From assembly GCA_947474455.1 (NCBI GenBank), contig CANJIL010000003.1, positions 62,001 through 126,000 on the forward strand: 64,000 nucleotides of DNA, written 5' to 3'. The notes under the pieces were generated by a model. That model did not search any database. It was not told the DNA's origin and saw only the letters and a list, made by a program, of their open reading frames with translations. The stretch is from Hyphomonadaceae bacterium (GTDB lineage: Bacteria; Pseudomonadota; Alphaproteobacteria; Caulobacterales; Hyphomonadaceae). The first letter of the stretch is position 1; every line of letters begins with the position of its first letter. Below, piece after piece: positions 49,707 to 61,613 of this stretch. A program made the translations under genes and the position numbers.

Positions 49707-51083
49707 ATGAGTATCAACTCCGCCATGCTCGCCGGCGCGTCCGGCATGCGCGCCAACTCGAGCGCGCTCGCCGCGATTTCGGACAACATCGCGAACGTCA
49801 ACACGGTCGGCTACAAGCGGCTGCGCAACGACTTCGTCTCGCTGCTCAACTCCCAGAACTCCCAGACGACCTACACCGCCGGCGGCGTGATGGCGCACTC
49901 TGCGCCACTGATGAGCGAACAAGGCTCGGCCATCGCCTCCTCCGTCGCGACGCACCTCGCTGTTTCAGGCAACGGCTTCTTCGTCGTTCGCGGACGCAGC
50001 GACGACGCAACGTCTAGCGATCCATACTACTACACCCGCGCCGGCCAGTTCACGGCGGATTCGGACGGCTATCTGCAGAACACGGCCGGCCATTACCTGC
50101 AGGGCTGGCCCGTGAACTCGACCGGCCAGGTCACGGCGAACCCGACAGACCTCAACGGCCTCGAGCCTATCCGCGTCTCCGGCATCGCCGGCGGCGCCGA
50201 GGCGACGGCCCGCCTGTCGCTCTCCGCCAACCTGCAATCCTCGCAGGCCGTTTCGGCTGCCGTGACGAACAACACGTACGACCCCGCGGACGGCGCGAAC
50301 AACATGGCGTCCGGCGCCGTGACGCCTGACTTCCAGATTCCCATCCAGGTCTATGACAGCCAGGGCGGCCTGCACACGCTGACCATGTCGTTCCTGAAGG
50401 CGGGCCCGAACCAATGGCACGCCGAGGTTCACCTGCCGGCGGGCGACGTGTCGCCGGGCGGCGGGACGCTGGTCAACGGCCAGCTCGCCACCGGCATCGT
50501 CGCCTTCACGCCGTTCGGCCAGCTGGACACAACCACATCCACCTTGCCGCTGACCTTGTCCATCGGCGAAGCAGGAACGGGCGCAGGCCCCGAATGGGCC
50601 AACACGCTGGGCCTTGCCGCGCAAACCATCGCGCTCGACGTGGGCGGACCCGGCGCGCCCGGCGGCCTCACGAACTACGATTCACCGTCCGTGCTCGGCA
50701 CATCGCAGATCGATGGCACGCCTTTCGGCTCGCTCGCTTCGGTCGACGTTGACGACGATGGCTTCGTCACCGCTATCTTCACCAACGGCCTCACTCGCCG
50801 TATCTACCAGGTCCCGCTTGCGACGTTCGGCAACGTCGATGGGCTGATCCCCGAGCACGGCGGCGTCTATCGTCTGGGACCGGGCGCTGGCGCCCTGTCC
50901 ATGCGCGGCGCTGGCATCGGCGGCGCAGGAACGGTGAAGTCGCGTGCGCTCGAATCCTCGACCGTCGATCTCGCGGAAGAGTTCTCCAGTCTGATCATGA
51001 CCCAGCGCGCCTATTCCGCGTCTTCAAAAATCATCACGACCGCCGACGAAATGCTGGACGAGCTGATCAGGCTGAAACGATAG
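49707..51083 (+). CDS. flgE: Flagellar hook protein FlgE
   Basis: MSINSAMLAGASGMRANSSALAAISDNIANVNTVGYKR; C-terminal VDLAEEFSSLIMTQRAYSASSKIITTADEMLDELIRLKR. Confidence 0.95.
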   Translation: MSINSAMLAGASGMRANSSALAAISDNIANVNTVGYKRLRNDFVSLLNSQNSQTTYTAGGVMAHSAPLMSEQGSAIASSVATHLAVSGNGFFVVRGRSDDATSSDPYYYTRAGQFTADSDGYLQNTAGHYLQGWPVNSTGQVTANPTDLNGLEPIRVSGIAGGAEATARLSLSANLQSSQAVSAAVTNNTYDPADGANNMASGAVTPDFQIPIQVYDSQGGLHTLTMSFLKAGPNQWHAEVHLPAGDVSPGGGTLVNGQLATGIVAFTPFGQLDTTTSTLPLTLSIGEAGTGAGPEWANTLGLAAQTIALDVGGPGAPGGLTNYDSPSVLGTSQIDGTPFGSLASVDVDDDGFVTAIFTNGLTRRIYQVPLATFGNVDGLIPEHGGVYRLGPGAGALSMRGAGIGGAGTVKSRALESSTVDLAEEFSSLIMTQRAYSASSKIITTADEMLDELIRLKR

Positions 51084-51343
51084 TTGAGTAGGAACCAGCG
51101 AGCGGTGATCGCGCGGACACACACGCGGATCTGGGCGGCGCAGAATGCGTCGGGCTCCACGGCGCCTGTCGCCGCTCGCTTCGTACCGCTCGTTCGCCGT
51201 GTTTCGGAATGGTATCTCGCCTCCACCCATTTGCGTGAAAATTTCGCGATCATTTCCCGAAAAGCGTCCCCTGGACCTGAGCGTCACCTTAGGACCCGCT
51301 GCGTATGGTCTCTCTACAGACTGAGCAGCAAACGGAGATTTCC

Positions 51344-51604
51344 ATGCTGAGCCAAAGCGCGGCCGTCGTGGGCCCGGACGGACGTCATATCACCCTGACG
51401 GATCTTCCCGCGCCCGGGATTCAACGCTGGGTCACCCGCCGCAAGGCGGAAGTCGTGGCCGCTGTGCGCGGCGGGCTCCTGTCCGCTGATGACGCGTGCG
51501 AACGCTACGAACTCTCGAAAGAAGAGTTCGGTGGCTGGGAGCGCCTCTACGAGCGTCACGGCGTCAAGGGTCTGCGGACCACGCGACTGCAGAACTACCG
51601 CTAA
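51344..51604 (+). CDS. sciP: CtrA inhibitor SciP (DUF1153)
   Basis: LPAPGIQRWVTRRKAEVVAAVRGGLLSADDACERYELSKEEFGGWERLYERHGVKGLRTTRLQNYR; next to flgE and fliF. Confidence 0.93.
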   Translation: MLSQSAAVVGPDGRHITLTDLPAPGIQRWVTRRKAEVVAAVRGGLLSADDACERYELSKEEFGGWERLYERHGVKGLRTTRLQNYR

Positions 51605-51661
51605 ATGATCTCCGCAGCGCCGTTCCGGGCAACGGGGAGGGACGGCGCGCGGACTGACATC

Positions 51662-51677
51662 TTAAGCTTTCGCTAAC
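51662..51677 (+). promoter_or_regulatory. CtrA-box-like sequence upstream of fliF
   Basis: TTAAGCTTTCGCTAAC, compare TTAA-N7-TTAAC. Confidence 0.55.
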
Positions 51678-51694
51678 GATATCGTTCGCGCTCC

Positions 51695-51710
51695 TTAAGA
51701 CCACGTTTAC
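51695..51710 (+). promoter_or_regulatory. Second CtrA-box-like sequence upstream of fliF
   Basis: TTAAGACCACGTTTAC, compare TTAA-N7-TTAAC. Confidence 0.5.
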
Positions 51711-51773
51711 CCCGCACTGGGAATTTCCTGCCTAGTCGCAAATCGCGGCGCAGGCAGATTTTTCCGGGCGCTC

Positions 51774-53555
51774 ATGGCCGATCCAAAAACTGACGAGTCC
51801 AAAGGTCTGGTGTCGCAACTCGCGCGCTCGGGCCGGATGCGAATCGCCGCGGCGCTCGTCGTTGTGGCGCTCGTTGGCGGCGGCCTTGGCGTCATCATGC
51901 TGCGCGGCGAGTCCGGCGGTAAGAAACTTCTTTTCTCGGGCCTCGACCTCGAAGAGGCCTCCGAAATCACCAACAAGCTCGATACGGCAGGCGTCGCCTA
52001 CTCCCTCGAAGGCGGCGGTTCGGCCGTGTTCGTGGACGCCGCCAAGGTCGAAGACGCGCGGATGATGCTGTCCGAACAGGGCCTGCCGACGCGCGGCTCC
52101 ATCGGCTGGGAGATTTTCGACAAGTCCGACGCGCTGGGCGAAACCCAGTTCGTCCTCAACATCAAGCAGCTTCGCGCCATGGAAGGCGAGCTGGAGCGCA
52201 CGATCTCGGCCTACGACATGGTCCAGTCCGCCCGTGTCCACCTCTCGGTGCCGGACCGCGCGCTTTTTCAGAAAACCTCGGAAAAGCCAAAGGCGTCGGT
52301 CGTCCTGAAGGTCACCGGCAACATGATGTCGCCGGAAAAGATCCGGGCGATCCGCAATATCGTGGCCTCGCAGGTCCCTGGCCTGGCCGTGAGCGCTGTC
52401 ACCGTGTCGTCCACCGACGGCCGGCTCCTGGCCGCCGCCACCGACGAAAACGACCCCACCGGCGCCAGCACTGGCGGAGGAACCTCGTCCGACGAACGCC
52501 GCTCTACCCTTGAAGAAAGCTATCGCAAGAAGGTTCTCGACGTGATCGAGAACATTGCCGGCCCCGGCGCAGCGAAAGTCACCGTCTCGATCGAGGCGGA
52601 CTTCAACAAGGTCACGCAAAGCTCCGAAACCTACAATCCCGACAGCCGCGTCGTCCGCTCGGAGACCACCGTCGAAGACAGCTCCAGCAGCCAGGATGCG
52701 GCTCCCGGCGATGAAACCACCGTCGCCAACAACGTCCCGACCGGCGCTGAACCTGTGGCCGCGCCCCAGCCCAAGAGCCAGTCCAGCTCCAGCCGCAACG
52801 AATCCACCGTCAACTACGAGATCGACAAGACGCTCCGCACCGAAATCCTGGAAGGCGGCAAGATCCAGCGCCTCTCGGTGGCTGTCGCCGTCGATCACAT
52901 GCGCGTCTCCGGCGCCGAAGGCCAGCCCGCGACATGGCAGCCGCGCCCGCAGGAAGAGATCGATCGCATCACCGCGTTGGTCAAATCCGCCGTCCTGTTC
53001 AACCAGGAACGCGGCGACGTCGTCACGGTCGAAAGCGCCGCCTTTGCCCGACCCGACACGTCGCTTGATGGCGGTACGGCCCCTGGCGCGTTTGACCTCG
53101 ACAAGTTCGACCTTCTCCACATCGGCGAGATCGTCGCCCTGCTCCTCACCGCGCTGGCCCTGGTCTTCTTCGTACTTCGCCCGCTGATCGGCGGCCTGCT
53201 TGCGAAGCCCGAGCCGTCCACCCTGCCCGCCGACATCCTCGCGCTCAAAGGCGCCAAGCGCGCCAAGGCGATCGCGGCCCACCAGGCCGCGCAGGTCGCG
53301 GCGCTCAGCCACCCGCAGAACGACGCCGAACAGGATATGGCGCGCATCGCCAGCATGTCTGAAGGCCGCGTTGTGGGCTTCGATACGGCCATGCCCGACC
53401 GCCTCGACGCCGGCATCGACGTCGCCCGCATCTCCGGCCAGGTGAAGGCATCCTCGATCAAGAAGATCTCGGAAGTCGTCGTCAGCCACCCCGACGAGTC
53501 CGTCGGCATCATCCGCTCATGGCTTGCTGAAGAAGTTCCGGAGCGCGCCGCATGA
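51774..53555 (+). CDS. fliF: Flagellar M-ring protein FliF
   Basis: [50 protein letters not shown]. Confidence 0.96.
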   Translation: MADPKTDESKGLVSQLARSGRMRIAAALVVVALVGGGLGVIMLRGESGGKKLLFSGLDLEEASEITNKLDTAGVAYSLEGGGSAVFVDAAKVEDARMMLSEQGLPTRGSIGWEIFDKSDALGETQFVLNIKQLRAMEGELERTISAYDMVQSARVHLSVPDRALFQKTSEKPKASVVLKVTGNMMSPEKIRAIRNIVASQVPGLAVSAVTVSSTDGRLLAAATDENDPTGASTGGGTSSDERRSTLEESYRKKVLDVIENIAGPGAAKVTVSIEADFNKVTQSSETYNPDSRVVRSETTVEDSSSSQDAAPGDETTVANNVPTGAEPVAAPQPKSQSSSSRNESTVNYEIDKTLRTEILEGGKIQRLSVAVAVDHMRVSGAEGQPATWQPRPQEEIDRITALVKSAVLFNQERGDVVTVESAAFARPDTSLDGGTAPGAFDLDKFDLLHIGEIVALLLTALALVFFVLRPLIGGLLAKPEPSTLPADILALKGAKRAKAIAAHQAAQVAALSHPQNDAEQDMARIASMSEGRVVGFDTAMPDRLDAGIDVARISGQVKASSIKKISEVVVSHPDESVGIIRSWLAEEVPERAA

Positions 53556-54682
53556 GCAAGGCAGCCGCCGCGTTGAAACCGCCCGAAGGGCAACGGGAAG
53601 CGCCCGCGCCCCAGTCGCCTGCTGGCCTCTCGCGCGAGGACACGTCCAACGACACGCAGCGCCGCATCAATGAAATCGTGATGGCCGTGAAGTCCTTGCA
53701 CGGCTCCGAGAAGGCGGCGATCCTGCTTCTGTCGCTCGGCGAAGACGCGAAGCCCATCTGGGACCGCCTCGACGACGAGGAACTGCGAGAGATTTCCTCC
53801 GCGATGTCGAACCTCGGCCCGGTAAAGGCCGAAATGGTCGAGTATTTGATCAAGGATTTCGTCAATCGCCTGTCCGGCTCCGGCGCCGTCACCGGCTCCT
53901 ACGAACAGACCCATCGCCTCCTGCTGCAATTCCTGCCGGCCGAGAAGGCCGACAGCCTCATGGAAGAACTGCGCGGCCCCGCCGGCCGCACCATGTGGGA
54001 CAAGCTGGGCAATGTGAACGAGCAGGTGCTCGCGAACTACCTCAAGAACGAATATCCGCAGACCGTTTCGGTCATCCTCTCCAAGATCAAGTCCGACCAT
54101 TCCGCCCGCGTGCTCACCGCCCTTCCGCCGGAATTCGCGCTCGAAGTCATCCAGCGCATGCTGCGCATGGAACCCGTCCAGCGCGATATTCTCGAAAAGA
54201 TCGAGTCAACGCTGCGCACCGAATTCATGACCAACCTCGCACGCACATCCAAGCGCGACAGCCACGAGCAGATGGCCGCGATCTTCAACAATTTCGACCG
54301 CCAGACCGAAGGCCGCTTCATCGCCCTGCTGGAGGACAAGAACAAGGAATCGGCCGACCGCATCCGCTCGCTGATGTTCGTGTTCGAGGATCTCGCCAAG
54401 CTCGATCCGGGCGGCATCCAGACGCTGCTGCGTAATATCGACAAGGACAAGCTCGGCCTCGCCCTCAAGGGCGCGAACGAGGAGATGCGCAATCTCTTCA
54501 TGTCCAACATGTCCGAACGCGCCGCGAAGATCATGCGCGACGACATGGCCGCGATGGGCCCCGTCAAGCTCAAGGACGTTGAATCGGCGCAGCAGGAAAT
54601 GGTCGTCGTCGCCAAGGCGCTCGCCGACCGCGGCGAGATCATGCTCGCCGAAAGCGGCGGCCAGGACGAGCTGATCTACTGA
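53552..54682 (+). CDS. fliG: Flagellar motor switch protein FliG
   Basis: [74 protein letters not shown]. Confidence 0.96.
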   Translation: MSKAAAALKPPEGQREAPAPQSPAGLSREDTSNDTQRRINEIVMAVKSLHGSEKAAILLLSLGEDAKPIWDRLDDEELREISSAMSNLGPVKAEMVEYLIKDFVNRLSGSGAVTGSYEQTHRLLLQFLPAEKADSLMEELRGPAGRTMWDKLGNVNEQVLANYLKNEYPQTVSVILSKIKSDHSARVLTALPPEFALEVIQRMLRMEPVQRDILEKIESTLRTEFMTNLARTSKRDSHEQMAAIFNNFDRQTEGRFIALLEDKNKESADRIRSLMFVFEDLAKLDPGGIQTLLRNIDKDKLGLALKGANEEMRNLFMSNMSERAAKIMRDDMAAMGPVKLKDVESAQQEMVVVAKALADRGEIMLAESGGQDELIY

Positions 54683-55314
54683 TGACCCCGCCATCCCGCA
54701 CCCCCTTCAACTTCGACACCGAGTTCACGCCGCAGGGCGACGTGCTGCGCGGCCCCGACCGCAAGTATTTCTCGCGCGACGAAGCCGACCAGCTTGCCGC
54801 CAAGGCCCGTGCGGAAGGCGAAGCGAAAGCCCGCCAGACCGTCGAGGCCAAGGGCTTCGCCTCCGTCGACAGTATCGTCGCTCATCTCGCTCCGGTCGCT
54901 GCCCAACTTGCCGGCATCGCCGAACAACTGCGCGCCGAGGCGGCTGAACTCGCCATCATCGCAGCCCGAAAGATCGCCGGGGCCGCGCTCGACAAGGCTG
55001 GCGATGAAGCCGCTGCCAACGCCATCAGCGGCATCGTGCGCCAACTCAAACTCAATCCCGTCGTCACGGTCAGCGTCGCGCCGGATTCGCTCGCCGAGGT
55101 TGAGCGCCGGATGGAACAGCTTCGTCGCCAGGGCATCGGGGCCAACATCGGCTTCGTCGCCAACCCGGCCGCGAAGCCGGGCGACTGGCGCGTCGTCTGG
55201 GGCGAGGGCTCGGCCGGTTTCAGCCGCGAAGGCGTGGAGGCAACGATCGAAGCGATCATAAACAACCGGCTGCAGGACCCTGTCGCGCCGCAACTCGAAC
55301 TTTTTTCCGCATAG
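54682..55314 (+). CDS. fliH: FliH/FlbE-like flagellar assembly protein
   Basis: Position between fliG and fliN; Ala/Glu-rich helical region, ARKIAGAALDKAGDEAAANAI, C-terminal WGEGSAGFSREGVEATIEAIINN. Confidence 0.8.
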   Translation: MTPPSRTPFNFDTEFTPQGDVLRGPDRKYFSRDEADQLAAKARAEGEAKARQTVEAKGFASVDSIVAHLAPVAAQLAGIAEQLRAEAAELAIIAARKIAGAALDKAGDEAAANAISGIVRQLKLNPVVTVSVAPDSLAEVERRMEQLRRQGIGANIGFVANPAAKPGDWRVVWGEGSAGFSREGVEATIEAIINNRLQDPVAPQLELFSA

Positions 55315-55320
55315 GACGCC

Positions 55321-55671
55321 ATGAGCACCAACGACCTCAACCTTCCGGATCTGGCGAACGGCTCAGCCGTCACGCGGCCGCGCAACACGACGTCGGCTGA
55401 AGCCGAGGACATGCGCGACAAGATCGCGGCTGACCTGCGCCCGGTCTTCGACGTGCCCGTTTCGGTGCAGGCCGTCATCGGCCGCACGACCATCGAGGTC
55501 TCCAAGCTTCTCGAACTCAGTCCCGGCTCGATTCTTGAACTCGACCGCCGCGTGGGTGAAGCCATCGACATTTATGTCAACTCGCGCCTGGTCGCGCGCG
55601 GCGAGGTCGTCGTCGTCGACGACCGCCTCGGCGTGACCATGACCGAGATCATCAAGAATTCTGACGCCTAG
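55321..55671 (+). CDS. fliN: Flagellar motor switch protein FliN
   Basis: [68 protein letters not shown]. Confidence 0.95.
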   Translation: MSTNDLNLPDLANGSAVTRPRNTTSAEAEDMRDKIAADLRPVFDVPVSVQAVIGRTTIEVSKLLELSPGSILELDRRVGEAIDIYVNSRLVARGEVVVVDDRLGVTMTEIIKNSDA

Positions 55672-55681
55672 AGGAAATCCC

Positions 55682-57052
<1,371 letters not shown>

Positions 57053-57057
57053 GTTAG

Positions 57058-59166
57058 ATGGCTCAGGCAGGCGCAATAAGTCTCGGCGGCAACTCGTTCG
57101 ACTGGAACGCGTTCACCAAGCTGTTCGCCAGGGGCGAATACGCCCTCGGCCTCGGCGTCATGGCGTTGATCGTCATGCTGATCGTGCCGCTGCCGCCTTT
57201 CCTGCTCGACTTCATGCTGTCGATCTCGATCACGCTCTCCGTGCTGATCCTGATGACGGCGCTGCTGATCCGCAAGCCGCTCGAATTCTCCGCCTTCCCG
57301 ACCGTCTTGCTGCTGGCCACGCTGTTGCGCCTCGCCCTCAACATCGCCACCACCCGCCTGATCCTTTCACACGGTCACGAAGGCCCGCAGGCCGCCGGCA
57401 ACATCATTGAGGCTTTCGGCGGCTTCGTGATGCAGGGCAACTTCATCATCGGCGTCGTGGTCTTCATCATCCTGATTATCGTGAACTTCGTGGTCGTTAC
57501 GAAGGGTTCGGGCCGCATCGCCGAAGTCGCCGCCCGCTTCACCCTCGACGCCATGCCAGGCAAGCAGATGGCGATCGACGCCGATCTCTCCGCCGGCATG
57601 ATCACCGAAGAAGAAGCCCGCAGGCGGCGCAAGGAGCTCGAAGGCGAAAGCAATTTCTATGGCGCGATGGACGGCGCCTCGAAATTTGTGCGCGGCGACG
57701 CCATGGCCGGCATCCTGATAACCTTCATCAATGTGATCGGCGGCATGATCATCGGCGTGGCGCAGGAAGGCATCACCTTCGAACAGGCCGCCAACTCCTA
57801 CACTCTGCTTACCGTCGGCGACGGCATCGTCTCGCAAATCCCCGCCCTCGTGGTCTCCGTCGCGGCCGGCATGCTAGTTTCCAAGGCAGGCGTCGACGGC
57901 GCCGCCGACAAGGCCATCGGCATCCAGCTCTTCACCAACCCGCAGGGCCTCGCCATGGCGGCCGTCACGGCCGGCCTCATCGGCCTCCTGCCCGGTATGC
58001 CGATGATTCCCTTCTTCGCCCTCGCCGGCGGCGCGGGTTACATGGCGTGGCGCGGGTTCCAGAAACAGGCCCAGGCCGAAGATAACAAGGTCCGTGAGGA
58101 AGCCGCCGCCCAGCGCGCCAAACCCGTCGCGGAAGCCCCGATCTCGCAATCGCTCGCCGTCGACGACATCAAGATCGAACTCGGCTTCGGCCTGCTGGGC
58201 TTCATCAACGAAACCTCGGGCCGCAAACTCACCGATCAGGTCAAGGCGGTCCGCCGCCAGGTCGCCTCGGAGTTCGGCTTCGTCGTCCCTCAGGTCCGCA
58301 TCATCGACAATCTCGAGCTCGGCTCGGAAGACTACCGCATCCTCATCAAGGAAGTCGTCGCCGGCCGCGGCAAGCTGCGCCCACAGCTCCACCTCGCCAT
58401 GGACGCCTCCGGCGCCGCACCGCCCATCCCCGGCGAGAAGGTCAACGAACCGGTCTTCGGCCTACCCGCCGTCTGGGTCGACGACACGATGAAGGAAAAC
58501 GCCGCGATCGCGGGCTACACCATCGTCGACGCCGCCACCGTCCTCACCACCCACTTCACCGAACTCGTGAAGGAGAACATGGCCGAACTCCTCACCTTTG
58601 GCAGCGTCCGGCAGCTCATCGATGATCTGCCCAAGGCCCAGTCTGCTCTCGTCGCCGACATCGCGCCCTCGCAGATCACCGTCTCCGGCATCCAGCGCAT
58701 CCTGCAGAACCTGCTGCGCGAGCGCATCTCGGTCCGCGACTTCGGCACGATCCTCGAAGCCATCGCCGAGGCGACCTCCGCATCGACCGATCTTCTCACC
58801 GTCACCGAGCACGTCCGCTCGCGCCTCGCCCGCCAGCTCTGCAATGCGCACCTCGACGCCAGCGGCGCCCTCCCGGTCGTCGCGCTCTCCCCCAACTGGG
58901 AGCAGACCTTCGCCGAAGCGCTCGTCGGCCAGGGCGCGGACCGCCAGCTCGCCCTCGAACCGTCGCGACTGCATCAGTTCGTCGCCGACTTGCGCAACGC
59001 CTTCGAACGCGCATCTCAGACCGGCGAGAGCCCCGTCCTGCTCACGTCGGCTGCGATCCGCCCCTACGTCCGCTCGCTGGTCGAACGCTTCCGGCCGCAG
59101 ACCACCGTGATGTCGCAGAACGAGATCCACCCCAAGGCGCGGCTGCGTTCAGCCGGGGCCGTGTAA
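57058..59166 (+). CDS. flhA: Flagellar export protein FlhA
   Basis: PPFLLDFMLSISITLSVLILMTALLIRKPLEFSAFPTVLLLATLLRLALNIATTRLIL; FVVVTKGSGRIAEVAARFTLDAMPGKQMAIDADL. Confidence 0.97.
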   Translation: MAQAGAISLGGNSFDWNAFTKLFARGEYALGLGVMALIVMLIVPLPPFLLDFMLSISITLSVLILMTALLIRKPLEFSAFPTVLLLATLLRLALNIATTRLILSHGHEGPQAAGNIIEAFGGFVMQGNFIIGVVVFIILIIVNFVVVTKGSGRIAEVAARFTLDAMPGKQMAIDADLSAGMITEEEARRRRKELEGESNFYGAMDGASKFVRGDAMAGILITFINVIGGMIIGVAQEGITFEQAANSYTLLTVGDGIVSQIPALVVSVAAGMLVSKAGVDGAADKAIGIQLFTNPQGLAMAAVTAGLIGLLPGMPMIPFFALAGGAGYMAWRGFQKQAQAEDNKVREEAAAQRAKPVAEAPISQSLAVDDIKIELGFGLLGFINETSGRKLTDQVKAVRRQVASEFGFVVPQVRIIDNLELGSEDYRILIKEVVAGRGKLRPQLHLAMDASGAAPPIPGEKVNEPVFGLPAVWVDDTMKENAAIAGYTIVDAATVLTTHFTELVKENMAELLTFGSVRQLIDDLPKAQSALVADIAPSQITVSGIQRILQNLLRERISVRDFGTILEAIAEATSASTDLLTVTEHVRSRLARQLCNAHLDASGALPVVALSPNWEQTFAEALVGQGADRQLALEPSRLHQFVADLRNAFERASQTGESPVLLTSAAIRPYVRSLVERFRPQTTVMSQNEIHPKARLRSAGAV

Positions 59167-59189
59167 AGCGTTCGAGGAGGAACCCGACC

Positions 59190-60164
59190 ATGAAGATGAA
59201 GATGTTCGTGGGCCGAACCGAGGAAGAGGCCATGGCGATGGTCCGCGCCGAAATGGGTCCGGACGCGGTCATCCTCTCCACGCGCGAGGATGACGGCCGG
59301 GTCGAAATCCGCGCCGCCGTCGAGCGCAACTTCGGTCAGAAATTCGCGGCCCCGAAATTCGCCGAGCCGCGCCCGATGTTCGACGAGACGCGCTCGCAGC
59401 TCGCTTCCACCCTGCGCTGGCACGGCGCGCCAGATGGCTTCGTTCACCTGGTCGCCGAAGCCGGAAGCCGGCTCGGCGCCGGAATGGAGGCGATCAACTC
59501 GCTCTCCGTCGGCATCGAGGGTGTGCTCACCTTCAACCCGATCAACCCGCGCCCGGCCAAGTCCCTCATGCTCGTCGGCCCGCCCGGCTCGGGCAAGACC
59601 ACGGCCGTCGCCAAGCTCGCGACTCTTCTGTCGGACAAGAAAGATCCGCTCGAAGCCGTCGCAGCTGACTTCGATGCATCGGGCCAGGTGTCTCGCCTCG
59701 CTGCCTTAATGCTTAAGCCCACGGTAACCTTTGCGCTCTCGCCCGATCATTTGATGAAACTGGTGCGCGACACAGACGATCGCGGACAAAAACTTGTCAT
59801 CGATTGCCCCTCATTTAACCCGCTCGACGAAGCGGACATGCTGCGCTGTAGGGACTTGATTTCCTATATGAATATCGAGCCGATCCTGGTGCTGGCCGCC
59901 GATGGCCACCCGATGGAGATCGAGGACAATGCGCGCGCCTTCGCCCAAGCGGGTTGCAAGCGTGTCATTCTTACCCGGATTGATGCGGTTAGACGTCGCG
60001 GCGGAGTAATAGCTGCAATTTCTTCGGCGCGGTTAAGCATCGCTCAACTAGGTTCAACGTCTAGTGTACGTGGCGGACTGGCGCCTGCCTCGGCTGGACG
60101 TATCGCCCGGTTATTCGTGACCGGGACCACCGAAGCAGCGAACCAGCTCAAAGGAGCCGCGTGA
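59190..60164 (+). CDS. flhF: FlhF-like flagellar SRP-type GTPase with divergent G motifs
   Basis: MKMKMFVGRTEEEAMAMVRAEMGPDAVILSTRE; P-loop LVGPPGSGKTTAVAKLA; between flhA and flhG. Confidence 0.85.
   Translation: MKMKMFVGRTEEEAMAMVRAEMGPDAVILSTREDDGRVEIRAAVERNFGQKFAAPKFAEPRPMFDETRSQLASTLRWHGAPDGFVHLVAEAGSRLGAGMEAINSLSVGIEGVLTFNPINPRPAKSLMLVGPPGSGKTTAVAKLATLLSDKKDPLEAVAADFDASGQVSRLAALMLKPTVTFALSPDHLMKLVRDTDDRGQKLVIDCPSFNPLDEADMLRCRDLISYMNIEPILVLAADGHPMEIEDNARAFAQAGCKRVILTRIDAVRRRGGVIAAISSARLSIAQLGSTSSVRGGLAPASAGRIARLFVTGTTEAANQLKGAA
59713..59728 (+). promoter_or_regulatory. CtrA-box-like sequence inside flhF
   Basis: TTAAGCCCACGGTAAC, compare TTAA-N7-TTAAC. Confidence 0.35.
60033..60048 (+). 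promoter_or_regulatory. CtrA-box-like sequence at the 3' end of flhF, upstream of flhG
   Basis: TTAAGCATCGCTCAAC, compare TTAA-N7-TTAAC. Confidence 0.35.
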
Positions 60165-61009
60165 TGATGAACTTCGGATCGCGAAAGACTGAAACGAAAG
60201 GCGGCGCCCGTTCTCGTCTGGCGCCAGCCTCTGTTCTGGCTGTGGCCTCGGGCAAGGGCGGGGTTGGTAAGACATGGCTCTCGACCACGCTGGCGGCATG
60301 CTTTGCGAAAATGGGCCGTCGCACCCTGCTGGTGGACGGCGATCTCGGCCTCGCCAATGTCGACGTGCAGCTTGGCATCGCCCCCGAAACGGATCTCGCC
60401 GCGGTCATCGCCGGCTGGGTCGAGCTCGAGGATGCGGTCTGCAAGGTGAATGGCGGCGCCGGCTCTGAAATCGGTTTCGACGTGCTGCCCGGCCGCTCCG
60501 GCTCCGGCGCACTCGCTGGACTGCCCGCTGAAGAAGCCTCGCGTCTTGCAGCTTCTCTCACGGCCCTCGCCCTTCAATATGACCAGGTCATCGTCGACCT
60601 CGGCGCCGGCATCGAAGACAACGTCATGCGGCTCGCGCGTGCGTGCGACCGCTGCCTCATTGTCGCCAACGACGAGCCGACCTCGATGACTGACGCCTAC
60701 GCCTTCATCAAGGTGCTGCGCGGCTATGCGCCGAGCGTGCAACCCTGGATCGCCATCAACATGGCGGATACGCGCGTCGCCGGTCGCCGCACCTACGAGG
60801 CCCTCGCCCGCGCAAGCCAAACCTTTCTCGGCTTCCGCCCGCCCCTCGCCGGCATCGTCCTGCGCGACCTGAAAGTGCGCGAAGCCATCCGCCAGCAGAA
60901 GACGATCGTCTCGATCGACCCGCAGGCGCAGGCGGCCCTCGACGCCCAGCAGATCGCCGAAGCCATGATCCGCGGCGGCGCCGAAAACTCCGTCGCCCAA
61001 TCGGCCTGA
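60161..61009 (+). CDS. flhG: FlhG/FleN-like MinD/ParA-family ATPase
   Basis: VLAVASGKGGVGKTWLSTTLAACFAKMGRRTLLVDGDLGLANVDVQLGIAPETDLAAVI. Confidence 0.9.
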   Translation: MMMNFGSRKTETKGGARSRLAPASVLAVASGKGGVGKTWLSTTLAACFAKMGRRTLLVDGDLGLANVDVQLGIAPETDLAAVIAGWVELEDAVCKVNGGAGSEIGFDVLPGRSGSGALAGLPAEEASRLAASLTALALQYDQVIVDLGAGIEDNVMRLARACDRCLIVANDEPTSMTDAYAFIKVLRGYAPSVQPWIAINMADTRVAGRRTYEALARASQTFLGFRPPLAGIVLRDLKVREAIRQQKTIVSIDPQAQAALDAQQIAEAMIRGGAENSVAQSA

Positions 61010-61123
61010 TCGGCGCCTAACAAGCCCGCTCGTACCGCGCCCTGAGCGCCACCAAACGCTGACGCTGCAATATTGCGCGCTGAACCGGTTGTGCAACGCA
61101 CGCGAGAACGCCAGATTCAGCGG

Positions 61124-61291
61124 ATGAAGTTCCTGATCTACGCCTTCGTGTTCGTGGCCGCAGCCTCGCTGGTGATCGGCATCGTCATCGGCCTGGCGCT
61201 GAAACTCATTGGCATGATCGCCTTCGCCGTCCTCATCGTCGCCGGCATCCTCTTCCTCGCCCGCCTCATGCGCGGCCGCCGCGAGTTCTGA
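61124..61291 (+). CDS. Small two-TM membrane protein
   Basis: MKFLIYAFVFVAAASLVIGIVIGLALKLIGMIAFAVLIVAGILFLARLMRGRREF. Confidence 0.5.
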   Translation: MKFLIYAFVFVAAASLVIGIVIGLALKLIGMIAFAVLIVAGILFLARLMRGRREF

Positions 61292-61470
61292 TCGCCGCCT
61301 TTCTCTAGGCAACAGGCGCCCGCGCACCTCACGCCATCTGGAGGGTACCCTCATGTACGCGCGCCCGACGCTGGACGAGGTCCAGCTTTCTGGAACCCAA
61401 AGGTACGCAGGGCGCTCGATCAGTGGTTTAGTCTTCATGATGAGCTGCCAGCGAAGCTTGCGCCGGTCGA

Positions 61471-61548
61471 ACGAGGGGCTTCGCCACCCGCTATGATCGC
61501 AGGGCCACCCGCTTCAAAGCCTTCATCCACCTCGCCCGCGCAATGTAA
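61471..61548 (+). mobile_element. IS5-like transposase C-terminal remnant
   Basis: Translation TRGFATRYDRRATRFKAFIHLARAM*, resembling the RRxATRYDK...F.A.IHLA C-terminus of IS5-family transposases. Confidence 0.5.
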
Positions 61549-61613
61549 TGGGGTACATGAATGTCGATCCGTCCTAATACGATGGGAATGCTGGTCGCCG
61601 CCGAACGCCCGTC

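Noticed and set aside
51732-53489. 585-aa minus-strand ORF
   Set aside because: Exactly antisense to fliF; a shadow ORF of GC-rich coding sequence with no family signature.
52895-54100. 401-aa minus-strand ORF
   Set aside because: Antisense to fliF/fliG.
60044-61438. 464-aa minus-strand ORF
   Set aside because: Antisense to flhG and the end of flhF; no recognisable motifs.
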